Assembly (NCBI RefSeq): GCF_014705655.1
Contig: NZ_JACXIY010000008.1
Location: forward strand, 62,001-126,000
Length of the DNA: 64,000 nt
Direction of reading: 5' to 3'
Source: Paenibacillus arenilitoris
GTDB lineage: Bacteria; Bacillota; Bacilli; Paenibacillales; Paenibacillaceae
Made by a program: the position numbers and the translations under genes. Under the pieces are notes generated by a model that searched no databases, had not been told where the DNA came from, and saw only the letters and a list, made by a program, of their open reading frames with translations. This document shows, one piece after another, positions 32,647 through 39,628 of this stretch. Position 1 is the first letter of the stretch. The number at the start of each line of letters is the position of its first letter.

Positions 32647-34020
32647 ATGTCCACACCAACTTCGGCGGAAGCGCTGACCGGCACCGGGCAAGCGTCGATC
32701 CGGGAAGGGCTCGTCACCGTCTTGCTCGGCTTGTCGATGGTTCTGGTCATTATGAATACCATGATGTTCAACCTGGCGCTGCCGTCCGTATCGCAGCAAT
32801 TTTCCTTGTCGCCTTCATCGACCTCCTGGATCGTGACCGGATATTCCATCGTCTTCGCGATCTCTTCCATAACGTACAGCCGGCTGTCCGATTTCGTTCC
32901 GATCCGTCGGCTCATCATGATCGGTTTATCGCTGCTCAGCCTTGCGGCCATCGCGGGCTTCTTCAGCAACAGCTTCCTGATGCTGCTCGCCGTCCGACTC
33001 GTGCAGGCGGCCGGGGCGGGCTCGATTCCGGCCCTCTCTCTCGTGCTCATCGCCCGTTACGTTCCGCTTGAGCGGCGCGGCAAGGCGATGGCGGTGATCA
33101 TGTCGGCCGCGTCGCTCGGGCTTGGCCTCGGCCCGGTCGCAGGGGGAGCGATCGTCGAATATATGGGCTGGCACTACTTGTTCGTCGTGACCGCCGTTAC
33201 GATCGCGCTGGTGCCCGTCTTCGCGCAGCTTCTTCCTCGGGAGAAGCCGGCCAAGGGCTCCTTCGACGCGGCGGGCGCCGTCTTCGTCGGCGTAGGGACG
33301 ACCGGCCTGCTGCTCTTCCTGACGAATCAATCGTGGCCGGCGCTTGCGGTCGGCCTCGTCGCGCTGGCGTTGTTCGTGATCCGGATTCGCAAGGCGGGCG
33401 ATCCGTTCGTTCAGCCGGCGCTGTTCCGCAATCGCTCCTACTTGCTGCTGAGCGCAATCGGGATCGTCGCCTACTTGTGCAGCTTCGCGACATTGTTCCT
33501 GATGCCGCAAATACTGGTGCATCACTACGGACTAAGCGCCGTTTCTTCCGGTCTCGTTATCTTCCCGGGCTCTCTGCTTGCGTTGATCCTGTCCCGCCGC
33601 GTCGGCAAAATCATCGACAGGAGCGGCAACGCGGCCATCATCCGCTATATTCCGTTCCTGCTGCTCGCGTCGGTCGTCTTGTTCGCGTGGCTGTCCGGCA
33701 CGTCGTATATCGCGATCATGCTTATTTACATGCTGCTCAGCGTCGGCTTCACGTTCATGACGAGCAGCATTTCGAATGAAATGTCGCGCATTCTCGATCA
33801 GCGGCAGATCGGCTCGGGCATGGGGCTGTTTCAATTGCTCCAATTTTTCAGCGGGGCGTTCGGCGTCGCGATGACGGCAAGCGCGCTGACGTGGCAGAAG
33901 GGTCTGCCCGAAGCCGCGGCGTACAGCAACATCTATTGGGCGCTGGCGGTCGTTGTGCTGCTGTCGATCGGCTGCGCGTACTTGTACCGCAAGCGTTCCG
34001 CGGCGGCTGCCGTCAATTAA
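32647..34020 (+). CDS. MFS transporter (drug exporter type)
   Basis: 457 residues with 12-14 hydrophobic helices. Exporter hallmarks: 'VIMNTMMFNLALPSVSQQF' in the first helix, the 'RLSDFVPIRRLIMIG' loop after helix 2, and 'GLGLGPVAGGAIVEYMGW' in helix 5 (motif C of drug:H+ antiporters). Substrate unknown. GGGGAG precedes the ATG. Likely repressed by the divergent ArsR-type protein. Confidence 0.9.
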   Translation: MSTPTSAEALTGTGQASIREGLVTVLLGLSMVLVIMNTMMFNLALPSVSQQFSLSPSSTSWIVTGYSIVFAISSITYSRLSDFVPIRRLIMIGLSLLSLAAIAGFFSNSFLMLLAVRLVQAAGAGSIPALSLVLIARYVPLERRGKAMAVIMSAASLGLGLGPVAGGAIVEYMGWHYLFVVTAVTIALVPVFAQLLPREKPAKGSFDAAGAVFVGVGTTGLLLFLTNQSWPALAVGLVALALFVIRIRKAGDPFVQPALFRNRSYLLLSAIGIVAYLCSFATLFLMPQILVHHYGLSAVSSGLVIFPGSLLALILSRRVGKIIDRSGNAAIIRYIPFLLLASVVLFAWLSGTSYIAIMLIYMLLSVGFTFMTSSISNEMSRILDQRQIGSGMGLFQLLQFFSGAFGVAMTASALTWQKGLPEAAAYSNIYWALAVVVLLSIGCAYLYRKRSAAAAVN

Positions 34021-34052
34021 GCCGGATTGCCGGGAAAGCGCAGCTATAAAGA

Positions 34053-34100
34053 AAAGGCTGGCCAATTAGGAATGTTTCTATTCCTTAAGGGCCGGCCTTT
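34053..34100 (+). terminator. terminator after the MFS gene
   Basis: AAAGGCTGGCC pairs with GGCCGGCCTTT across a 26-base region that itself can fold (AGGAAT/ATTCCT). Short T-run. Confidence 0.6.
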
Positions 34101-34235
34101 CGCCATTTTAAGCGGGCTTACCGCCATAAAATCCCGGCCATTTACACTTTTTTTAGCATTCGTTTAGAGGTTCTTTACGATTGGCGCTTATGATGGGGAA
34201 GGCAACGGATTATCTTGACGGATGGGGGCAATATC

Positions 34236-34751
34236 GTGAAGAGACTGGCGCTAACGCCAAAAAAATGGCTGCTTGCGCTCCACCTGCTGTTCGCGGGAAT
34301 CATGCTCGGGGTGACGGTCGTTTTTCTGGTCTTGAGCATCGCGGCGGCCAATACGGACAGCGGGGACATTTTGAAAGCCTGCTATAACGGCATGCATATT
34401 TTGGCGGAATCGTCCGTCCGGGCATCGACAATCGGTACTGTTGTTACCGGTATCCTGCTCTCCGTGTTGACCCATTGGGGACTGTTCAAATATTACTGGC
34501 TGATCGCCAAGGAGCTGCTCACGGTTTTGTCGATCGGGCTCGGCGTGGTCGGCATGTACGAATGGAGCTTGAAGGCGGTGACGATCGTGACGGCGGAGGG
34601 GCTTGGCGCATGGCAGAATCCGACGTTCGCCGTAAACAACGGGCAGCTCGTTACCGGCATTGTGCTGCAGATCGCGTCGCTTGCGGCCATGTTCGTCCTG
34701 TCGGTGTTCAAGCCGTGGGGGCCGCGCAAAGCGCGATCCGTCGCGAATTGA
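34236..34751 (+). CDS. hypothetical four-helix membrane protein
   Basis: 171 residues with four membrane helices (LLALHLLFAGIMLGVTVVFL; STIGTVVTGILLSVLTHWG; WLIAKELLTVLSIGLGVVGMY; LVTGIVLQIASLAAMFVLSV). The layout is of the kind annotated as DUF2269-like integral membrane proteins. No function known. The GTG at 34236 follows ATGGGGG; a TTG at 34215 is possible but lacks a site. Confidence 0.65.
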   Translation: MKRLALTPKKWLLALHLLFAGIMLGVTVVFLVLSIAAANTDSGDILKACYNGMHILAESSVRASTIGTVVTGILLSVLTHWGLFKYYWLIAKELLTVLSIGLGVVGMYEWSLKAVTIVTAEGLGAWQNPTFAVNNGQLVTGIVLQIASLAAMFVLSVFKPWGPRKARSVAN

Positions 34752-34768
34752 AGAGGGAAGGCCTGTCC

Positions 34769-35066
34769 ATCAGCATGGCCGGCAAAGCGTTGGAGTCTGG
34801 TGCGCCTGTACATTAGTATGGCCGGCGAAGCGTTGGAGCCTGCGCCTGTACAGCAGGGCTGGCAAAGTGCAAAGCCTGCGATTGTGCAGCCTTTGCGCCA
34901 TCGATGAGGCAGTTGAACGAATTGCCTGCGTACGTGCAGGCATTTCGGGGCGTGAGCCCCTTTTTTTGCTTATCAATCGAAAAAAGATGCGCATTCGCAG
35001 GCATTTTGCTTCGCGACACGCAAGGCGCAGCTACAAGCCTGCACATTCGCAGGCTTCGGTATGAGA
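34769..35066. repeat. intergenic repeat element, locus 1 (GCAGGCATTT family)
   Basis: Two direct repeats of about 42 bases (34769-34811, 34812-34853; 'TATGGCCGGCAAAGCGTTGG' type) precede a 180-base segment with hairpins built from AAAGCCTGC/GCAGCCTTT, TGCCTGC/GCAGGCA and CGGGGCGTGAGCCCC. The 180-base segment is homologous to 50025-50222 (both share GTGCAGCCTTTGCGCC and CATCGATGAGG). A third, looser relative is at 63175-63370. Apparent open frames on either strand are by-products of the repeat. Confidence 0.85.
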
Positions 35067-35103
35067 CGCGCTTCCTGGGGCAGGTCACGCGGCGCTTCGC
35101 GGT

Positions 35104-36066
35104 TTAGCCCAATGCGATCAGATGGCTGAGCGCGCCGCTCATGCTTAGCTCGCCGGCTTGGCGGATCGGGCCGAAGCGGGGGATCAGCTCCCGGGCGGTC
35201 GCCGGCTCCGGCTCGTCGATCCAGCCGGCCAAGTGGGCCAGGCAGCCGAGCAGCCGCTCGGGCGCGATCTTGGCTTCGCGCAGCGAAGCGAGCGTCAGCG
35301 AGCGGTCCCGCTTGGACAAGCGCTTGCCGTCGCCATCGACGAGCAGCGGCACGTGGGCAAAGCTCGGAGCCGTATGGCCGAGCGCCTCGTAGAGCGCCAG
35401 CTGCCTCGGCGTGGAGTCGAGCAGGTCGGCGCCGCGCAGCACGTCGGTGATGCCCATGGCGGCATCGTCGACGGTGACGGCGAGCTGGTAGCTGAACATG
35501 CCGTCGGCCCGCTTGACGACGAAGTCCCCGGAAGCTACGCCGTCGCTGCCGGGCTGTCCGGTCAAGGCGTCGCGGAACGGAAACCGTCGCGTCGGCATAA
35601 TGAACCGCAGGGCGGGCGTTTTATTCGCCGCCTTGGCTTCCCGCTCCTCGGCCGTCAGCGAGCGGCAGAAGCCGGGATAAGCGGCTCCTTCGGAGGAGAG
35701 CCCGTGCGGCGCGCTGCCGATCGATGCGAGCTCGCTGCGGCTGCAATAGCACGGATACAGAAGTCCGTCGCGCCGCAGTCTGCCCAGCGCCTCCTCGTAA
35801 AGCGGCTCGCGCAGGCTTTGCACGTAAGGGGCGCAGGGGCCGCCGACGCGCGGCCCCTCGTCCCAGTCGAGACCGAGCCAGAGCAGATCGTCCATCTGCA
35901 GCTCGGCGAAGGCGGGCCTGGAACGGGGCTTGTCGATATCCTCGATGCGCAGAACGAATTCGCCCCCCGCCTGGCGGATTTGGAGCCAGGCGGCGAGCGC
36001 GGTGAAGGCATTGCCGATATGGAGAAGGCCGGAAGGCGTCGGCGCGAATCGTCCGCGGCGGATCAT
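35104..36066 (-). CDS. gluQ: glutamyl-Q tRNA(Asp) synthetase
   Basis: 320 residues, a catalytic-domain paralog of GluRS without the anticodon-binding domain. HIGH-type motif in [18 protein letters not shown]-type motif KRLSKRD, and the zinc-site Cys (YPCYCSRSE...PGFCR). The enzyme attaches glutamate to the queuosine base at position 34 of tRNA-Asp. The ATG at 36066 has AAGGAG upstream; a start at 36096 would include the terminator region. It lies directly downstream of a tRNA-Asp gene on the same strand. Confidence 0.93.
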   Translation of the reverse strand: MIRRGRFAPTPSGLLHIGNAFTALAAWLQIRQAGGEFVLRIEDIDKPRSRPAFAELQMDDLLWLGLDWDEGPRVGGPCAPYVQSLREPLYEEALGRLRRDGLLYPCYCSRSELASIGSAPHGLSSEGAAYPGFCRSLTAEEREAKAANKTPALRFIMPTRRFPFRDALTGQPGSDGVASGDFVVKRADGMFSYQLAVTVDDAAMGITDVLRGADLLDSTPRQLALYEALGHTAPSFAHVPLLVDGDGKRLSKRDRSLTLASLREAKIAPERLLGCLAHLAGWIDEPEPATARELIPRFGPIRQAGELSMSGALSHLIALG

Positions 36067-36094
36067 AGGCTCACGCTCCTTGCAAAAAATACAC

Positions 36095-36122
36095 AAAAAA
36101 GAGCAGACATGTTGTTCTGCTC
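36095..36122 (-). terminator. terminator between tRNA-Asp and gluQ
   Basis: On the minus strand GAGCAGA pairs with TCTGCTC and is followed by six T. It ends the tRNA transcript about 30 bases before the gluQ start codon; partial read-through would link the two. Confidence 0.75.
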
Positions 36123-36176
36123 GGTCGTTAGGTTATGTAGGATGAACGCGATTCTTGCCCGCAAGGGCGAGGATCA

Positions 36177-36253
36177 TGGCGGAGCCGACGGGATTCGAAC
36201 CCGCGGTCTCCTGCGTGACAGGCAGGCATGTTAGGCCTCTACACCACGGCTCC
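36177..36253 (-). tRNA. tRNA-Asp (anticodon GTC)
   Basis: 77 bases including encoded CCA. Acceptor arms GGAGCCG/CGGCTCC, D-arm GTGGTGTAGAGGCC, anticodon stem CCTGC/GCAGG with loop CTGTCAC (anticodon GTC), and T-arm with GGTTCGAATCC. This is the substrate, after queuosine modification, of the GluQ enzyme encoded just downstream. Confidence 0.96.
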
Positions 36254-36359
36254 ACACTAATCATCATCCGTGTCTTGGACACAAGTAGTATAATAGCATG
36301 AATGGGCAAGCGGATACAAGCTTTGTTTTCATGATTAGTCGAGGAGGAGAGGCGGGACG

Positions 36360-37112
36360 ATGCATCAACTGGCCAAGGAGCGAAGCGCATACCAGGAAAT
36401 AACCGTGTTCGAGGCTTCCGAGCTGTACGGCAAGACGGGGAAATACCGGCTGCTGCAGTTCTCGGACGATGCCGTGCAGGGCGCGATGGACTTGAAGGAT
36501 CCGTCCCGCATCGTGCTGGAATATCCAAGGGCCATCATCCACTTGATGGAGAGGAACGATCCGTCGTTCGCCAGGGCGTTCATGATCGGGCACGGCATCG
36601 GCACGATCGCCGGCCGGTACCCGGACAAGCGGTTCACGGTAGCGGAAATCGACGACAAGGTCGTGGAGCTGAGCCGGCGTTATTTCGACTATCGGATGGA
36701 CAACGTCGTTATCGGGGACGGCCGCGCGCTGCTCGGCTTGGAGGATGAGGGCATCCTCGATTATGTTATCGTGGACGCGTTCACGAAGGACGGGACGCCA
36801 GCCCGATTCGCGAGCCTGGAATTTTTTCGCATGGCGGCCTCCAAGCTCGCGTTCGGAGGGACAATTATTATGAACCTGGCGGGCAGGGCGAGGAACGACA
36901 AATACATCGACGCGGTTTATACGACTCTTACCGGGGCGTTCGCCTACACGAAAGCCTATGCGCTGCCCGGTTCGTCGGCCTCCGACAAGCGGAACGTCAT
37001 ACTCGCCGGAAGCGGCAGGCCGATCGACTGCGAGCCGCGGGAGATGGCGGGCTTTCGCGAGATCGGTCCGGATCCGGGGCATCTCATAACGGATCGCGCG
37101 GCGCCGGCATAA
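36360..37112 (+). CDS. spermidine synthase-like methyltransferase-fold protein
   Basis: 250 residues. The Rossmann-type nucleotide loop 'FMIGHGIGTIAGRYPDKRFTVAEID' and 'DNVVIGDGRALL', 'LDYVIVDAFTKDGTPARF' follow the SpeE/spermine synthase layout. The N-terminal part is short and the polyamine pocket cannot be confirmed, so it is best called SpeE-like. GAGGAGGAG precedes the ATG. It is divergent from the tRNA-Asp gene. Confidence 0.82.
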   Translation: MHQLAKERSAYQEITVFEASELYGKTGKYRLLQFSDDAVQGAMDLKDPSRIVLEYPRAIIHLMERNDPSFARAFMIGHGIGTIAGRYPDKRFTVAEIDDKVVELSRRYFDYRMDNVVIGDGRALLGLEDEGILDYVIVDAFTKDGTPARFASLEFFRMAASKLAFGGTIIMNLAGRARNDKYIDAVYTTLTGAFAYTKAYALPGSSASDKRNVILAGSGRPIDCEPREMAGFREIGPDPGHLITDRAAPA

Positions 37113-37180
37113 CTCCCCGCCTTCGAAAATAAAAATGTACCTGTAGCATCGATACTCGCAATCGGAGGCAGGGGAAGCGC

Positions 37181-38347
37181 ATGCTTAACAAAGGGATGAG
37201 CTATGGGTTGTGGGCGGTTTTCTTGCTGCTGGTCGCCGGATTTATCGCCACGGAGGCGGTGCCGGCCGAATTTTGGGAAGGCGCGTGGACGAAGGAGCAG
37301 GGGGAAGTCATCGAGCAAGCCGTTAAGTGGTCGACCTTCGGCTTCAGCGTCCTGCTTGCGATCCTGCTGCTTGCCACTCTTCTAGCCGATCGCCGGCAAC
37401 AGAAGGCGCGGGAGCGGGAGAAGCCTTCCGTCCCCAAAAAAGCGCTCGCGGCCGCGGGTTCGCCGCGCGCCGCCCGGCATGAGGCAATCGAAGTTCACGC
37501 GGACAAGGCAGGCGCGCCCGCGGCGCGGCGGATCGTACCGGCCGCTCGGCCGGGAATGGCGGTCAAGCAGGGCGCAAGCAAGGCCGCCATTTCGGTAATG
37601 CCCGGTATGACCCAGCATATCGGCGCCCGGGAAGAGCAGCAGGACGCGTACTTCGTCTCGGCGCAGGACGATCCGGAAATCTTGACGCGCTGCGGCGTAC
37701 TGGCCGTGCTTGCCGACGGCATGGGCGGCTTCGAGATGGGGAGGGAAGCGGGGCAGCTGGCCGTAAAGACAATGGCGCGCGAATATATGGGCAAGACGGC
37801 CGCGGAGTCCGTCCCGAAGGCGCTGGATCGCGCGATGAGGCAGGCGGGCGCGGCGGTGTACGGGCTCGCGCGGCGCCACGGGCTGGAGTGGAGCGTCGGC
37901 ACGACGCTGATCGGCGCCGTCGTCCAGGCCGGCCGGCTCTATTGGTGCTCGGTCGGCGACAGCCGCGTCTATTTGTACCGGCGCGGCGAGCTGACGCAGC
38001 TGACGCGCGACCATGTCTACGCGAACAGGCTCCAGGCGCGGGTCGAGAGGGGCGAGATGACGCAGGCGGAGGCGGAATGGCATCCGGAGCGGCATTTGTT
38101 GACCAGTTACCTGGGCATCCCGGAGCTGGAGGAGATCGACGCCAACGACGTCCCGCTGAGTCTGGAGGCGGGGGATTGGGTTCTGCTGTGCAGCGACGGA
38201 CTGTACGACGCGTTGTCGGCGAGGCTGCTCGAGGAAGCGTCCCGGCTGGCTCCGCAGCAGGCCGCGGAATGGATCGTGCGTCATGCGCTATCGCGGCGGA
38301 TGCCGTACCAGGATAACGCGACGATCGTCATTTTGGCCTGCACGTAA
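37181..38347 (+). CDS. membrane-anchored PP2C-type Ser/Thr phosphatase
   Basis: 388 residues. Two N-terminal membrane helices (YGLWAVFLLLVAGFIA; FGFSVLLAILLLATLL), a basic linker of about 70 residues, then a PP2C domain from about residue 140 with metal Asp residues in REEQQDAYF, LADGMGGFEMG, CSDGLYDAL and QDNATIVIL. The anchor plus linker is unusual compared with soluble PrpC. The gene 70 bases downstream encodes a small acidic protein and may be co-transcribed. No partner kinase gene is nearby. Confidence 0.9.
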   Translation: MLNKGMSYGLWAVFLLLVAGFIATEAVPAEFWEGAWTKEQGEVIEQAVKWSTFGFSVLLAILLLATLLADRRQQKAREREKPSVPKKALAAAGSPRAARHEAIEVHADKAGAPAARRIVPAARPGMAVKQGASKAAISVMPGMTQHIGAREEQQDAYFVSAQDDPEILTRCGVLAVLADGMGGFEMGREAGQLAVKTMAREYMGKTAAESVPKALDRAMRQAGAAVYGLARRHGLEWSVGTTLIGAVVQAGRLYWCSVGDSRVYLYRRGELTQLTRDHVYANRLQARVERGEMTQAEAEWHPERHLLTSYLGIPELEEIDANDVPLSLEAGDWVLLCSDGLYDALSARLLEEASRLAPQQAAEWIVRHALSRRMPYQDNATIVILACT

Positions 38348-38417
38348 CGGTTTCCATGAGTAGAACGCAACCCGGGCGGGGCATGCTAAGGGAGATGCTA
38401 CCTGAGGAGGAAACGAC

Positions 38418-38804
38418 ATGGCCAACGATCACGGCCGCGACGCGCGCAAGCCGGAAAGCTTGGCGACGGAGCGGGACATCGATCCGGAGTTCGGATTGTT
38501 CACGGAGGAAGCGGGGGAAGGCGCGGTGCCGGATGCGGAGGAGCTGCTGACGGCGCAGCAACGGCGCCCGGACGCGCGCGTGCATGAAGGGCATGTGCCG
38601 GAAGCGCTCGAGGCGGGGACGGGACAAGGCGACGAAGTCGATACGCCGGAGGAAATATCGGAGGAGCTCGCATCCGTCCCCGATGCGGACGCGGTCGCGC
38701 GGAACAGCCCGGTCGATCCCGCCTCCCCGGGCGACGAGTTTCACGGCACCGACCTGTTGAACGGCGTCGGCAACCACCCGGAGGAAGAGACGGAGGAGCC
38801 GTAA
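38418..38804 (+). CDS. small acidic, probably disordered protein
   Basis: 128 residues, rich in Glu, Asp, Pro and Gly, with no predicted membrane segment or Cys (for example TPEEISEELASVPDADAVAR, then a tail ending HPEEETEEP). Family not recognised. GAGGAGG precedes the ATG and a strong terminator follows. It could be a partner or substrate of the phosphatase upstream, by position only. Confidence 0.65.
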   Translation: MANDHGRDARKPESLATERDIDPEFGLFTEEAGEGAVPDAEELLTAQQRRPDARVHEGHVPEALEAGTGQGDEVDTPEEISEELASVPDADAVARNSPVDPASPGDEFHGTDLLNGVGNHPEEETEEP

Positions 38805-38819
38805 AGGACGAGGATCGGG

Positions 38820-38848
38820 AAGGACGCTTTTCGCGGCGTCCTTTTTTT
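38820..38848 (+). terminator. terminator after the PP2C/acidic protein unit
   Basis: AAGGACGC / GCGTCCTT with an eight-base loop and seven T. Confidence 0.9.
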
Positions 38849-38974
38849 GACTGCGTGTAGTCGAATGGGCGAAGAATGGGCGATATGCAGGGGCCGCTTT
38901 ATTAACAAAGGAGCTTAACCGCTCTGCTGCGCGGGGCCTCGTCGAAGCCCATCCGGCCGGCCCGGTTAGCGGTT

Positions 38975-39162
38975 ATCCTGGATTTTTTGGAGTAACTTTG
39001 CCCGAGATGTGCCTCGGCGGCGAGCTATACTGGATTTCATCCATCCAAAAGAGACTCGCGGCGGATAAATAGCCGTTCAGCCGTATACACTTGCTGGATG
39101 AAATCCAGTATGGCACTCATCAATAGAGAAATCGTCCATTTATAATGGACAAAATCCAGTAT
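38975..39162. repeat. four copies of an ATACTGGATTT-N2-TCCA repeat
   Basis: A 17-base motif occurs twice forward (38975-38991 ATCCTGGATTTTTTGGA; 39027-39043 ATACTGGATTTCATCCA) and twice inverted (39095-39111; 39146-39162 TGGACAAAATCCAGTAT). The second and third copies form a long inverted repeat. The last copy overlaps the upstream part of the next open frame. No gene lies between 38849 and 39198. Confidence 0.85.
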
Positions 39163-39198
39163 CGGTACTACGATATCCATGTACTGGTAGTCACGATC

Positions 39199-39489
39199 AT
39201 GGTAAAGGAAGTGTGGATCATCCGGAAATTATCGCTTGTCCTGCTCTCATTTGGATTGTTTATCGCGTTTTCGTCTCCGCCGCTGGAGGTCGCGGATGCC
39301 GCGGCCAAGGCGAAGACGTACAAAAACTGCACGGAGCTAAACAAGGATTACAAAGGCGGGGTCGCCCGTTCGGCCTCGGTCAAGAACAAAGGCGGCAAGA
39401 CGAAGCACAAGCCGTTCGTGTCGAAAGAGCTGTATGACGCGAATAAGAAAAGCGATCGGGACAAGGACCTGATTGCCTGCGAGAAATAG
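39199..39489 (+). CDS. secreted Excalibur-domain protein
   Basis: 96 residues: N-terminal signal peptide (LSLVLLSFGLFIAFSS, cleavage likely near ADA), then an Excalibur calcium-binding module with TYKNCTELNKDY at its start and SDRDKDLIACEK at its end (family pattern DxDxDGxxCE). One Asp-Gly position is Lys-Asp-Leu instead, which may weaken calcium binding. The start is uncertain: ATG at 39199 has no clear ribosome-binding site, GTG at 39211 is an alternative. Confidence 0.78.
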   Translation: MVKEVWIIRKLSLVLLSFGLFIAFSSPPLEVADAAAKAKTYKNCTELNKDYKGGVARSASVKNKGGKTKHKPFVSKELYDANKKSDRDKDLIACEK

Positions 39490-39628
39490 GGACAGCCAAC
39501 GCGGCGGACGCCACCCGATCGGTAAAACGGGGCGTCCGCCGCGTTTTCTTTTGCGATGCCTGCGCCGGGCCCGGATATGGTACAATGGAGGAACAAATGT
39601 TCTTCACGGGAGCGGTAGACAATTCGCC

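Noticed and set aside
34813..35088. Short Cys/Ala-rich frames (NACTYAGN, NACTFAGI type peptides) in the 34.9, 50.1 and 63.2 kb repeat elements
   Set aside because: The peptides recur only because the DNA repeat recurs, appear on several frames and strands, and have no ribosome-binding sites.
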